This document shows, in pieces, positions 8,100 through 15,826 of a stretch of 29,844 nucleotides of DNA (positions are counted from its first letter, which is position 1; every line of letters begins with the position of its first letter). Below the pieces are notes generated by a model that did no database searches, was not told the DNA's origin, and saw nothing but the letters and a program-made list of their open reading frames with translations. The translations under genes and the position numbers were made by a program. The DNA is from a virus. The stretch spans positions 1 to 29,844 of the IMG/VR virus record IMGVR_UViG_3300010354_000399; one strand, written 5' to 3'.

Positions 8100-9557
8100 C
8101 TAATAAACTTTTACATTGTATTTATTTTGCCAGTTTATAGCATCTTGCCATGAATTTACTAATGGTTCTCCCTTAATATTTAAACTAGTATTCATTAACA
8201 AAGGACAACCGCTAGCTTTATACCATGCTTCTAATAATGATCTAAATATATTATTATTATTTTTAGAAACAGTTTGTACTCTGCTGGTATTATCGTAATG
8301 GCAAATTCCTGGTAATAATGTTGGTTCCTTACAATTTGCTACAAATTGCATATAAGGGGCTTCTTTTACAGGCATGTCAAAATATGTGTCTGCGTGTTCA
8401 GCCAATACAGCAGGCGCGAATGGTCTAAATTCTTCTCTGCGTTTTAGCGCATTCATTCTGGACTTAGCATCAGGTCCCCTAGGGTCGCATAGTAAACTAC
8501 GATTACCTAGTGCCCTAGGTCCAAACTCCGCTCTGCCGTTGGCCACTGCTACTACTTTGCCCGCTAATAAGTCTTTAACAATACTATCAATATCTAATTG
8601 TCTTTTTATATCGGTGCCCAAGTATGCTCCTGGCCATGTTAATTGCTTCTTTGTCAAAGCCGCTACAGCACCTATGGCACTTCCTGCGTCACCGGGATTA
8701 GGCATTATCCAGATGTTATCGTATAATCGGGTTCTAGCAATTTTTGAATTCGCCACACAGTTTAGAGCACCGCCTCCCATTAATACTAGGTTTTTGTTTA
8801 CGGGAGACCATAAAGTAACGTTTGTTATTAACCCTATAATATATTTCTCATATATAGCCTGTACCGTGGCAGCTATGTCATAATCTGTAGCACCTTTAGG
8901 TCTATCCCACCAACGACATCCTTGATGTAGGTTATGTTTTAGTTTTAGGTAGGGCGGATTCCAATCTTCGAAAAAGAAATCTATCATTTCCAACATGTAT
9001 TTTGGTTGACCTAATGCGGCCATGCCCATTAAAATATATTCTTCTTCGTTTGGTTTGAGACCTAAGTAATGAGTAAATGCTGTATAAAATAATCCTATAC
9101 TATTTGGATATTTTTTACTCCACTTTTTCTTAATTTTGTTATTGGCACCTTTCCAGTAACTTACAGTGTCCCATTCACCTACAGCGTCTATAACAATTAT
9201 GTCTGCTCTATCAAACCCACTAGTATAGTATCCGGCTGCAGCATGACTTTCGTGATGCCATACATATTCAATAGGTAAATTACCTAATCCTAGTTGCTTC
9301 AGTTGTTCTTTGGGATTCTGGTACCATGGACGTTCACCGCTCCATAGTCTACGAATATTTTTGGGCCAAGGACGTTCAAACCAAACAATTTGTTTTGGAG
9401 AACCATACTCATATAGTTCCTTAATCATATCAGGGTGTAGACGCCTATCGTTTTTTATCCTGCTATAACGTTCACTATGAGCAGCCCACAAGATATCAGA
9501 CCCGTCAATTAATGCCATGCTTGCGTCATGGTTTTGAGCAGTAATACCTAGAATCAT
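8100..9557 (-). CDS. Carbamoyltransferase, NodU/CmcH/TobZ family
   Basis: 485 aa. MILGITAQNHDASMALI (His10, Asp11) opens the Kae1-like domain. VWHHESHAAAGYY (His101, His102, His105) is the metal-binding motif. LVLMGGGALNC and GRAEFGPRALGNRS are the later family signatures; the last is in the C-terminal domain. Family members transfer carbamoyl from carbamoyl phosphate/ATP to hydroxyls of sugars or antibiotics. Phage members acting on 5-hydroxymethylcytosine have been described, so DNA modification is possible here. It is somewhat shorter than usual (about 550-600). Its ATG overlaps the 36-aa upstream ORF (ATGA). Confidence 0.92.
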   Translation of the reverse strand: MILGITAQNHDASMALIDGSDILWAAHSERYSRIKNDRRLHPDMIKELYEYGSPKQIVWFERPWPKNIRRLWSGERPWYQNPKEQLKQLGLGNLPIEYVWHHESHAAAGYYTSGFDRADIIVIDAVGEWDTVSYWKGANNKIKKKWSKKYPNSIGLFYTAFTHYLGLKPNEEEYILMGMAALGQPKYMLEMIDFFFEDWNPPYLKLKHNLHQGCRWWDRPKGATDYDIAATVQAIYEKYIIGLITNVTLWSPVNKNLVLMGGGALNCVANSKIARTRLYDNIWIMPNPGDAGSAIGAVAALTKKQLTWPGAYLGTDIKRQLDIDSIVKDLLAGKVVAVANGRAEFGPRALGNRSLLCDPRGPDAKSRMNALKRREEFRPFAPAVLAEHADTYFDMPVKEAPYMQFVANCKEPTLLPGICHYDNTSRVQTVSKNNNNIFRSLLEAWYKASGCPLLMNTSLNIKGEPLVNSWQDAINWQNKYNVKVY

Positions 9558-9664
9558 TTATAGATAAAAGGGTCGCGTTTACGTAGTTCTTCTATACGAC
9601 GTTTTAATGCCTTACGTCTTTTATAATCAGCAATCAACTTACGGATAAAATTGAATATGTTCAT
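9554..9664 (-). CDS. Basic 36-aa small protein coupled to the carbamoyltransferase
   Basis: A small frame starts MNIFNFIRKLIADY and ends RKRDPFIYK. Its TGA overlaps the carbamoyltransferase ATG by ATGA, the arrangement used by most genes here, which is the main support. It has an amphipathic hydrophobic N-terminal half and a Lys/Arg-rich helix; the RDPFIY ending is one I associate with small marine-phage proteins. No Shine-Dalgarno sequence is visible. It lies just downstream of a terminator. Confidence 0.72.
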   Translation of the reverse strand: MNIFNFIRKLIADYKRRKALKRRIEELRKRDPFIYK

Positions 9665-9677
9665 ATAATTATTTAAT

Positions 9678-9704
9678 AAAAAAAGGGCCTGTTAAAGCCC
9701 TTTT
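9678..9704 (-). terminator. Rho-independent terminator
   Basis: Minus-strand stem AAAAGGGC / GCCCTTTT with an 8-nt loop, running into seven T (9684-9678). The complementary strand has only four T, so it acts mainly on minus-strand transcripts. The start-less frame 9692-9898 ends inside its loop. Confidence 0.82.
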
Positions 9705-9898
9705 AGAATAGCAATTTGCCTAGCTAGAAACAATTTCCATTTAATTCTGTACGGAAGTTTAAAGTTGTATTTGTCTGTATCCTTAACCCTTAATCTATTT
9801 AGATTACGAGCTATTGAATCATCAAAAACTATAACGTCAGTATCTTCAGCAAACTTACTTAATTGTAGAAATCGTAAATCTAAGCGGCGTGCTATAAT
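9692..9898 (-). other. Start-less 68-codon open frame; AUU start or frameshift candidate
   Basis: An open frame follows the Lys-rich secreted gene, shifted by -1 and ending in the terminator loop. It has no ATG, GTG or TTG. The earliest candidate is ATT at 9898-9896, overlapping the previous TAA as TAATT, a match to the TAATG coupling used at 13404 except for the last base. The product (IIARRLDLRFLQLSKF, DTDVIVFDDSIARNLN, FKLPYRIKWKLFL) has protein-like composition. Options are AUU initiation, -1 frameshifting in the A-rich end of the upstream gene, a sequence error, or chance. Confidence 0.45.
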
Positions 9899-10029
9899 TA
9901 CTTCTTTGCTTCTGCTTTCTTTTCTTCTTTCTTCTCTACTTTCTTGTCGTCTTTCTTAGCATCAGAAGCGAAAGAAGCTGTGGAAGTTACTGCGAAAAGA
10001 GCTGTGATGAATGCTGCTAGATATTTCAT
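9898..10029 (-). CDS. Secreted Lys/Glu/Ala-rich peptide (43 aa)
   Basis: MKYLAAFITALFAVTSTASFA is a textbook Sec signal peptide with cleavage predicted after SFA (residue 21). It is followed by a 22-residue tail SDAKKDDKKVEKKEEKKAEAKK of almost only charged residues. AAGGAAA lies 6-7 nt before the ATG. Such short exported Lys/Ala-rich peptides occur in proteobacteria, so this may be a host-derived moron gene. Role unknown; the export signal is the firm part. A TATAAT element lies upstream. Confidence 0.75.
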   Translation of the reverse strand: MKYLAAFITALFAVTSTASFASDAKKDDKKVEKKEEKKAEAKK

Positions 10030-10057
10030 ATTAGTTTCCTTTAAAAAAGCACAGATA

Positions 10058-10107
10058 TTTACACTGTGTATATATTATAACGCCTGAAATAGCAAAAAGT
10101 TTACACT
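10058..10107 (-). promoter_or_regulatory. Promoter region of the secreted peptide with paired direct repeats
   Basis: TATAAT on the minus strand at 10079-10074 gives +1 near 10067 and a 37-nt leader. No convincing -35 is present 16-18 bp upstream. The octamer AGTGTAAA occurs twice on the minus strand (10065-10058 and 10107-10100), 42 bp apart and flanking the -10. It may be an operator or activator site. Confidence 0.45.
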
Positions 10108-11253
10108 TTAGAAGGCAGAAGCTGGAAAATGTTTACTAAAAAAGTCCAAATTAGCTCGTTCAGGCCGCTCTTGATACCATCCCCTGCCTTGATAAACGTC
10201 TAAAACCATTTGGAAATATTCCTCGTATAATGCTCCTACACGCTCTAAACTAAAGTTTTTAGCCGCATAGTTTCTACAATCTTGTGGATCTATGTTGTCT
10301 ATATTATTTGCGGCCCATAAAAACTGTTCAAAAGTTCTACAACGATACCCAGTTATTCCATTTATGTTATTTTCAGCAAATGACCCCCAATCTGTAGTGA
10401 TAGTCGGAGTACCACTTAATAGCATTTCTATTTGTACTCCACCAAAGGGTTCGACATACATGCTCGGAGCAAAAGCAGCCTTAGCGCCGCTCATTAACTT
10501 TCTACGAGTTTCTACATCTGCGTAGCCTATAAATTCAACATGATCGGGTATACTTTTATAACCCATTGCTTCTAGATTATTTTGGCCTGCTATCTTTAAT
10601 TTTACTCCAGCCTTTTCTGCTACTTCTATAGCAATATGTGTGCCTTTTCCTTCATAGACTCTGCCCATATATAGGAAATAATCCTGTTTAATGGCAGGAT
10701 TGTAATCAAAATCCTCTAAGTCAAAGTAATTGGGAATTACAACTTCGTACCAATCTTGTTTACAATTACCTACGCCCTGTAATCCATAATAGGCATGATA
10801 GATAGCATAACTTTCAAATATCTTCCAACGTGCCCAATGCCCTCCGGCATAACCAATACCTGGTTCAACTGTAATGAGTTCAGGGTGAGCGTCACATATT
10901 GGTCTAACACCTACTCCCCAAAACGGTAATATAAAGTCATATTTTTGTTTACGCTTATCTATCTCTCTAATAGCATTAGCATAAAATGTCTGATAGGCAT
11001 GGTCATTTGTGTCGTATTTAAAAAAGTGTTTACGCCAATCGTGGTCTCCATAGGCAATTTTCCAATCATCCGTACTGAGCACATTAACATGTTCGGTACA
11101 AATTAGATCACTTTCTTCGTGACCGTAATGTATAACCTCATGACCTCTATCAGTCATCATTTTGCCAAACTTAACGACCTTTTGTGTATAGGCACAGGCA
11201 TTATATTCTTTACTGCTTACTGTATGGGGCAACCCTAGTATATGAAATCTCAT
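10108..11253 (-). CDS. Family 4 glycosyltransferase (GT-B)
   Basis: 381 aa. The C-terminal half has YFLYMGRVYEGKGTHIAIEVA, GVKLKIAGQ and the nucleotide-sugar motif EPFGGVQIE (E-x7-E), then LSGTPTITTDWGSFAE. These define GT4. The N-terminal acceptor domain starts RFHILGLPHTVSSKEY and is clearly paralogous to the enzyme at 14730-15791. It probably transfers a hexose to a glycan, protein or hydroxymethylated base; the acceptor is unknown. The ATG overlaps the upstream oxygenase stop (ATGA), so the two are co-translated. Confidence 0.9.
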   Translation of the reverse strand: MRFHILGLPHTVSSKEYNACAYTQKVVKFGKMMTDRGHEVIHYGHEESDLICTEHVNVLSTDDWKIAYGDHDWRKHFFKYDTNDHAYQTFYANAIREIDKRKQKYDFILPFWGVGVRPICDAHPELITVEPGIGYAGGHWARWKIFESYAIYHAYYGLQGVGNCKQDWYEVVIPNYFDLEDFDYNPAIKQDYFLYMGRVYEGKGTHIAIEVAEKAGVKLKIAGQNNLEAMGYKSIPDHVEFIGYADVETRRKLMSGAKAAFAPSMYVEPFGGVQIEMLLSGTPTITTDWGSFAENNINGITGYRCRTFEQFLWAANNIDNIDPQDCRNYAAKNFSLERVGALYEEYFQMVLDVYQGRGWYQERPERANLDFFSKHFPASAF

Positions 11254-11795
11254 GTTAATGTAAAATCAAAATTAATTACGCATCGTTTGGTTGTAGTAGG
11301 ATTACTACTGCTATGATATTCTTTTCCATTAAAAAATACAATACGATTTTTTTTAGGACTTATTCTTCTAGTTATTGTTCCTGCGTCTGGTCCAGTGAAA
11401 AAGAATGTATCGCCGTCGGTATCATTTACATAATACAATGCCACATAATGATCAAAGTCTAAATCTATATGTGCTGTATTATGAAACTTTCTATGTAGTA
11501 AAGGTAGTTGTAAAAACAATCTACCTAGATGTACTTTAGCATCAGATTGTATGCCTGCTTTGTCTAAGGCAGTGAATAGTAAAAATAAAAATAGTGTTGA
11601 GTGTGATTCGCTACTATTTCTCATTGAGTCTAAAAAAACATGCCCAAAAGCCATAGTTTTATTGTATTCCTCATCTGATTTAGTTATATCGTCTAAGTAT
11701 CTCCATGGGAATATAGGACTAAAAACATAATCTTCTATTCGATCTGCTATTTGCCTAGGCAACGCATTATCGATTATGAGCGGTTCATTAAACAT
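11250..11795 (-). CDS. 2OG-Fe(II) oxygenase behind a tRNA-like leader
   Basis: 181 aa. TAHIDLDFDHYVALYYVND supplies the HxD metal pair. IVFFNGKEYHSSSNPTTTKRCVINFDF supplies the distal His and the 2OG-binding Arg in the final strands. Together with DTFFF these give a double-stranded beta-helix. Same subgroup as 24486-25037 (LFDGHTYHNSSSQTDTVSRIAINF). The substrate is unknown; close coupling to a GT4 suggests hydroxyl formation before glycosylation, which is inference. No Shine-Dalgarno sequence; the ATG is 6 nt after the CCA of the RNA at 11802-11909. Confidence 0.83.
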   Translation of the reverse strand: MFNEPLIIDNALPRQIADRIEDYVFSPIFPWRYLDDITKSDEEYNKTMAFGHVFLDSMRNSSESHSTLFLFLLFTALDKAGIQSDAKVHLGRLFLQLPLLHRKFHNTAHIDLDFDHYVALYYVNDTDGDTFFFTGPDAGTITRRISPKKNRIVFFNGKEYHSSSNPTTTKRCVINFDFTLT

Positions 11796-11801
11796 GGATA
11801 T

Positions 11802-11909
11802 TGGTGCAGTCGGTAGGCTTCGAACCTACAAAGGCGATGTCTAAGACGTTGCCCCGTCCCTCAAACTCATTAGTTATGTTGGAGGTCTTCCAGTTCCCGT
11901 CACGACTGC
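11802..11909 (-). ncRNA. tRNA-like RNA with encoded CCA and abnormal anticodon region
   Basis: 108 nt on the minus strand. Acceptor GCAGTCG / CGACTGC is a perfect 7-bp stem followed by ACCA. The T arm is perfect (GTAGG TTCGAAG CCTAC). A D-loop-like GGAACTGGAAGA and a variable-arm-like hairpin (GACG/CGTC around GGGCAA) suggest a class II (Leu/Ser-type) body. The anticodon region does not fold normally: the best stem (CCAAC/GTTTG, one mismatch) leaves an 11-nt loop, and about 15 nt are extra before the T stem. Predicted +1 of its promoter is its first base. It may be a tRNA mimic rather than a decoding tRNA. Confidence 0.7.
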
Positions 11910-11915
11910 TTTGTA

Positions 11916-11944
11916 AGCATAACACAAAATATTTAAACAAGCAA
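11916..11944 (-). promoter_or_regulatory. Promoter whose +1 is base 1 of the tRNA-like RNA
   Basis: Minus strand: TTGCTT (11944-11939), 17 bp, TATGCT (11921-11916), with a TGT extended -10. Predicted +1 is 11909, the first acceptor base of the tRNA-like RNA, so no 5' trimming by RNase P would be needed. Confidence 0.65.
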
Positions 11945-11948
11945 GTCA

Positions 11949-12383
11949 TTAATAAACCTTTACCACGTCGATTCCTGATTTTTTTAAAAAATTAATCCCA
12001 CTATCATCTCTATAGTTTTCTCTGAAATATAAACGACGAATCCCGGATTGATAAATTAGCTTGGCACAGTCTACACAAGGACTGTGCGTTACGAATAGGT
12101 CAGCTCTATCGCCGCTGTCATTAGATTTAGCCAACTTGGCAATTGCGTTCGACTCAGCATGAAGTACTTCTGGTTTAGTTTTTAGTGTGTAGGCACCATC
12201 ATGAACATTCCATATTTTATCTTCACACGTATTATCCCAACCAGCAGGCATGCCGTTGTAACCTATGGATATAATGCGATCATCTTTTACAACAATAGCT
12301 CCTACTTTTAACCTTTGGGCATGACTCAGATCTGCTACACGGGCAGCAACATCCATATAAAACTGAATAAATTTACTTTTCAT
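11949..12383 (-). CDS. Deoxycytidylate (dCMP) deaminase
   Basis: 144 aa. Zinc and catalytic motifs are complete: VLHAESNAI (His75, catalytic Glu77) and SPCVDCAKLI (Cys103, Cys106). VGAIVVKDDRIISIGYNGMP is the usual N-terminal signature. It converts dCMP to dUMP for thymidylate synthesis, as the T4 cd gene product does. The length is close to compact phage members, without the extra allosteric insert of T4 Cd. Its ATG overlaps the previous stop (ATGA). Downstream lies the promoter of the tRNA-like RNA. Confidence 0.92.
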   Translation of the reverse strand: MKSKFIQFYMDVAARVADLSHAQRLKVGAIVVKDDRIISIGYNGMPAGWDNTCEDKIWNVHDGAYTLKTKPEVLHAESNAIAKLAKSNDSGDRADLFVTHSPCVDCAKLIYQSGIRRLYFRENYRDDSGINFLKKSGIDVVKVY

Positions 12384-12622
12384 TGTCTTAGTTTTACATT
12401 TAATACAAAGTTTTCTACAATTAACTTGCCCATACTTGCTAAAAACATTTTTGTTTGATCTTCTTGTGTGAACTTAGTCCATTCTGTATTGTATTTTTCA
12501 ACTAAACATGAAACCAATAGGTCAGTTGCGTTTTGTTCGTCTATAGACAACATTCCCCAATCTATGGGATCTTCGGTTTCCATTTCATTTATTAAGTCTA
12601 GTATTTGATCTTTTTGTATCAT
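12380..12622 (-). CDS. Small acidic hypothetical protein
   Basis: 80 aa, helical and acidic, unrecognised (MIQKDQILDLINEMETEDPIDWGML). It overlaps both neighbours by 4 nt (ATGA on each side), which is strong support for translation. No catalytic motif, signal or membrane segment. Confidence 0.7.
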   Translation of the reverse strand: MIQKDQILDLINEMETEDPIDWGMLSIDEQNATDLLVSCLVEKYNTEWTKFTQEDQTKMFLASMGKLIVENFVLNVKLRQ

Positions 12623-13404
12623 TTATCGTATTCGTCTCCGTTATGAGAATAGTATTTTTTCTCTGGATCAAATCTTTCAAATAATTCATAACACGGCTCG
12701 TTAGGTAATACACGCTTACCTACAAAATATTCGCCTATATGGTTAACTAAATTTTTACCTTCTTGTGTTTTTAAACAGCTAGACAACAGTCCTTGTGACT
12801 CTAGCAGTACTTTGCCAATCATACCTTCGTTTGGATTGACTTGCCACCAATTTTCATTAGGATATTTTTCTTTCAAGAATCCTGAATAATCTACTCTAAC
12901 TCTAGAGATTGGATAAAAACTGGCCATTGGGCTGAATAGCACACTGTGCCTAGTATACCTATAATTAATAAATGTCCAGTCAGTCGGTTCAGCTTTCGGT
13001 TCTTCATCGTAGATATACCATTTTTGTCTTTGAAGAACTATTTGGCTTAATACTTGATCTGCGTTTAATAAAAATATAAGGTCGTCTATTTTTATAGGAT
13101 GAAGAATTTCAATATCATCTTCTTGATGATAAACATAGTCATAATCTCTATCTCTAATTAAATTCCAAAATTCTGCCCATGTAGCACTAAGTCCTTGATT
13201 GACAGGATGTAGATATACTTCATTGTATCCGTATAAATTTACCAGCATTTTTATTAATTCATCATTTCTCCCCTTAGGAAAATCATCAAAGAATATACCA
13301 TGAACTTCGTTGTCACCCCAGTTGAGGTGATGTTGAGATTCCAAAGACCTTGTAAGGTATTCTAATCTATTTGTGCTAAAGATAACTTTACAAATTTTTG
13401 CCAT
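12619..13404 (-). CDS. GT2-like glycosyltransferase
   Basis: 261 aa. KVIFSTNRLEYLTRSLES is the N-terminal strand-helix of GT-A enzymes. VHPVNQGLSATWAEFWNL-like context (here LHPVNQGLSATWAEFW) resembles the NxGxxxaxN region of GT2. DYVYHQEDDIEIL supplies the acidic DxD equivalent (about residues 95-97). The C-terminal part is less typical, so donor and acceptor are unknown. It starts at TAATG overlapping the previous stop. Part of a glycosyl-transfer/oxygenase operon. Confidence 0.78.
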   Translation of the reverse strand: MAKICKVIFSTNRLEYLTRSLESQHHLNWGDNEVHGIFFDDFPKGRNDELIKMLVNLYGYNEVYLHPVNQGLSATWAEFWNLIRDRDYDYVYHQEDDIEILHPIKIDDLIFLLNADQVLSQIVLQRQKWYIYDEEPKAEPTDWTFINYRYTRHSVLFSPMASFYPISRVRVDYSGFLKEKYPNENWWQVNPNEGMIGKVLLESQGLLSSCLKTQEGKNLVNHIGEYFVGKRVLPNEPCYELFERFDPEKKYYSHNGDEYDK

Positions 13405-13970
13405 TAGTATCTTTCAGTATTAAAGAAAAATGTTTGGAACAGTCTGCCGTCTGTTTTATTTTCACCAAAATAGTCTAAACTGGCATGGAATAGATCACCT
13501 CTATAAATTATTAGCCTATTGTATTTGTTCCCAATCACATCAAATAAATCCCATTTGGTATAATCATATCCTTCCCATTTTTGAGTAGTTTCTTCAAAAG
13601 CAGATGATAGTTTGTGAGCACCTGTTCGTTTATGCCTAAAGAGTCCGGTTCCACCTGTATGTGGAGCATCTGGTGTAAGATAACATACGCCGGCCCACAT
13701 ATTGTTATAATCACTATGTATCCAAGTTCTGTCACTGGCTGTGGTCAATTGAAAAGCACCGGTATATCCGGAATGTTCATATATGTTTGTAATCTTACCA
13801 GCAAACTGCATATTGTGTTCTATGGCAGCTCTAACATCATCTGTGAAAAAAGATTTTGTTCTACTGCCCGGATAATTGCCTGTTACACTAAATTCTTGAC
13901 TTAGAGCGAAATTCCTTACAGCATCCGGGTCTACATAAAAATTATCAATTATAATACAGGTTACTTCCAT
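13404..13970 (-). CDS. DUF6445-type 2OG oxygenase-like protein
   Basis: 188 aa from the ATG at 13970. This start is preferred because AAAAGG stands 7 nt upstream and it follows the previous stop by 1 nt; an ATG at 13994 would add eight residues but has no RBS. DNFYVDPDAVRNFAL is the family start. WIHSDYNNMWAGVCYLTPDAP holds the HxD pair and GGTGLFRHKRTG follows. LIIYRGDLFHASLDYFGENKTDGRLFQTFFFN gives the distal His and an Arg. Common in marine T4-like phages; substrate unknown. Confidence 0.85.
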   Translation of the reverse strand: MEVTCIIIDNFYVDPDAVRNFALSQEFSVTGNYPGSRTKSFFTDDVRAAIEHNMQFAGKITNIYEHSGYTGAFQLTTASDRTWIHSDYNNMWAGVCYLTPDAPHTGGTGLFRHKRTGAHKLSSAFEETTQKWEGYDYTKWDLFDVIGNKYNRLIIYRGDLFHASLDYFGENKTDGRLFQTFFFNTERY

Positions 13971-13971
13971 A

Positions 13972-14733
13972 TCAGTACCTTTTAAAATAACCATTGACTC
14001 CGTCCCATCCTAGGACTTTCCAATTGGTTTCTATAATGTCATGTTGAAATGGTCTAGTTAAAAAATAGCTAAGTGTTTCTATATCAAAGTGTTTCATATC
14101 AGGATGATTAAGCATTGTAGATATTGCTGTAAAAAAATCTACATATTGTGAGTAGTAACCTCTGCCCCATCCGAATAGGACAGAACAATATTGTCTAAGT
14201 CTATTGTCTCCTTGCTCTTTCCTTAAATCAACTTTGCTGTAGTTCCATTTGTCATCCCATTCGAAATCAAAATATTTTTTGTAAAAGATCTTGTTGGTAA
14301 AGATCTCATTAAACAAAGTGATATCAAATGAACTATCTATAAGATAACGTCCGCTCATTTTAAAGAAGTAATCATATTCTTCTAACTGTTTACGCCATTG
14401 TCTCAGGAAGGTAGCTAGAATTAATGTTTCACAATGACTTTTGTTAATGTGTGTATTAACACGTTCGTGTATTTCCGGAAATTGTTCTTTCACACTAACA
14501 AATCTGACCTTCGGGGACCAACTTAGTACATCTTTGTATTGTTCTGAATTAGGACTTATATCTATAATGAATATAGTAGTATCATTGTCGCTGGCTAAGT
14601 CTAGGCTAACAATTGTGCTTATTGTTTGTCTTAATCGTTCCTCTTTGTTAAAGTGTGAACGAACATGGCTATATGTCAAGGGAAAGTTATTATTGACTTC
14701 TATTGCGCTGGTTACCAAAAAGGCTTTTTTCAT
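13972..14733 (-). CDS. Putative glycosyltransferase-like protein
   Basis: 253 aa. The N-terminus AFLVTSAIEVNNNFPLTYS and the segment DYFFKMSGRYLIDSSF (about residues 119-134) resemble GT-A-like capsule/fucosyl-type enzymes with a KxSGRYxL motif. FGWGRGYYSQYVDFF may form the acceptor side. No canonical DxD is visible. The position between a GT4 and an oxygenase supports a role in glycan tailoring. The ATG overlaps the GT4 stop (ATGA). Family assignment is moderate. Confidence 0.62.
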   Translation of the reverse strand: MKKAFLVTSAIEVNNNFPLTYSHVRSHFNKEERLRQTISTIVSLDLASDNDTTIFIIDISPNSEQYKDVLSWSPKVRFVSVKEQFPEIHERVNTHINKSHCETLILATFLRQWRKQLEEYDYFFKMSGRYLIDSSFDITLFNEIFTNKIFYKKYFDFEWDDKWNYSKVDLRKEQGDNRLRQYCSVLFGWGRGYYSQYVDFFTAISTMLNHPDMKHFDIETLSYFLTRPFQHDIIETNWKVLGWDGVNGYFKRY

Positions 14734-15791
14734 TTTCTGTAAAAGTTTAGATCGTTTATTTTTTGAAGATAGTTATGAAGTTTTTCATGTACTACCTTAT
14801 CTTCGAAGTGGGTAACTGCATATTGTAGACAGTCTATTGGTTTTATTTGGTCAATGTTTTTTATAGCATTTACAAAATCTCTGAAATCTCTACAACGGTA
14901 CCCAGTCAGTCCATGAACATTAGTATCTACAAATCCGCCCCAATCTGTTGTAATTGCGGGAGTGCCGCTCATTAAGGCTTCTGCTACCATATTACCAAAC
15001 GGTTCTATATAATAAGTAGCGCCAATAATACCACGTGCCCGGCTTAGCAAATGTTTACGAGTTTGGACATCTACTATGCCTAAATATTCTACGTGATCTG
15101 GAATAACCTTATACCCCATGCTTTGTAAACTGCCAGGGCCTGCTATTTTAAGTTTGACGCCGGCCTCCTGTGTGGCCTGGATAGCCAGATGTATACCTTT
15201 TTTTTCAATTACCCTGCCTAGACATACAAAGTAATCTTCCTTTTTATCATAAAAATCAAATTCACTCTGGCTTATAGCATTAGGTATAACAGCGTCGAAC
15301 CAACTGGGATTCATAAGCATATCGCGCTGCCCATAAAACATATGCATGTGAGCATATGAAGTAAAAACACGATACGGTGCCCATACTGCTCTGTTATCGT
15401 ATCCTATACTAGCTTCAACTGCTTTTAATTCTGGATTAGCATCGCAAGCCCCTTTATTATCTATACCATGAAAACAGATTATAATATCTCCAGGACGTTT
15501 TCGTTTAGCAATTTCTATACCTGCGTTGAGATTGAATCTTTGCGTATTAGGTCCTCTGTCTGTTGTTTCGTTTTGATGACCGGGGTATTCGGGAGGCAGG
15601 TACGTTAGTTCTGGATTACAAACAACGTCTTCACATTCGACTTCACTGCCCACAGTTCCGTAGTGAATACAATTCCAACCATATGACATCATGTGGTTTA
15701 TGAATTTGTAAGTTAGTATGGGAAATGGATCGACTCTATTTTTAGGAGTTGTGGCTGCATAAGGACATGAAAGAATGTGTAATGTAGTCAT
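14730..15791 (-). CDS. Family 4 glycosyltransferase (GT-B), paralog of 10108-11253
   Basis: 353 aa. YFVCLGRVIEKKGIHLAIQA, GVKLKIAGPG and EPFGNMVAE (E-x7-E) followed by LMSGTPAITTDWGGFVD define the donor-binding half. The order and spacing of motifs match the GT4 at 10108-11253, including the GYRCRDF/GYRCRTF segment, so the two arose by duplication. The predicted transcript begins 1 nt before the ATG, so it appears leaderless. A terminator for the upstream ncRNA lies directly before the promoter. Acceptor unknown. Confidence 0.9.
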   Translation of the reverse strand: MTTLHILSCPYAATTPKNRVDPFPILTYKFINHMMSYGWNCIHYGTVGSEVECEDVVCNPELTYLPPEYPGHQNETTDRGPNTQRFNLNAGIEIAKRKRPGDIIICFHGIDNKGACDANPELKAVEASIGYDNRAVWAPYRVFTSYAHMHMFYGQRDMLMNPSWFDAVIPNAISQSEFDFYDKKEDYFVCLGRVIEKKGIHLAIQATQEAGVKLKIAGPGSLQSMGYKVIPDHVEYLGIVDVQTRKHLLSRARGIIGATYYIEPFGNMVAEALMSGTPAITTDWGGFVDTNVHGLTGYRCRDFRDFVNAIKNIDQIKPIDCLQYAVTHFEDKVVHEKLHNYLQKINDLNFYRK

Positions 15792-15798
15792 ATTATTA

Positions 15799-15826
15799 AT
15801 TATACTAGATTATAGGCAAAGGTCAA
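15799..15826 (-). promoter_or_regulatory. Promoter for the leaderless GT4 gene, overlapping a terminator
   Basis: Minus strand: TTGACC (15826-15821), 16-bp spacer, TATAAT (15804-15799). Predicted +1 is 15792, one base before the ATG. The -35 shares its first bases with the T tract of the ncRNA terminator, so termination and re-initiation are fused. Confidence 0.72.

Noticed and set aside
8374-8883. Long plus-strand ORF of 169 aa
   Set aside because: It is antisense to the carbamoyltransferase, whose catalytic motifs are intact on the minus strand.
9765-9959. Plus-strand Leu/Ser-rich ORF
   Set aside because: Shadow of the Lys-rich secreted peptide and the start-less frame on the minus strand; low-complexity product.
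11802-11909. tmRNA
   Set aside because: No tag reading frame or pseudoknot region and far too short; the acceptor and T arm are tRNA-like but the rest fits a distorted class II tRNA better.
11801-11995. Plus-strand ORF starting MVQSVGFEPT
   Set aside because: The GFEPT-type start is the usual false translation of a reverse-strand tRNA T arm; it covers the tRNA-like RNA and its promoter.
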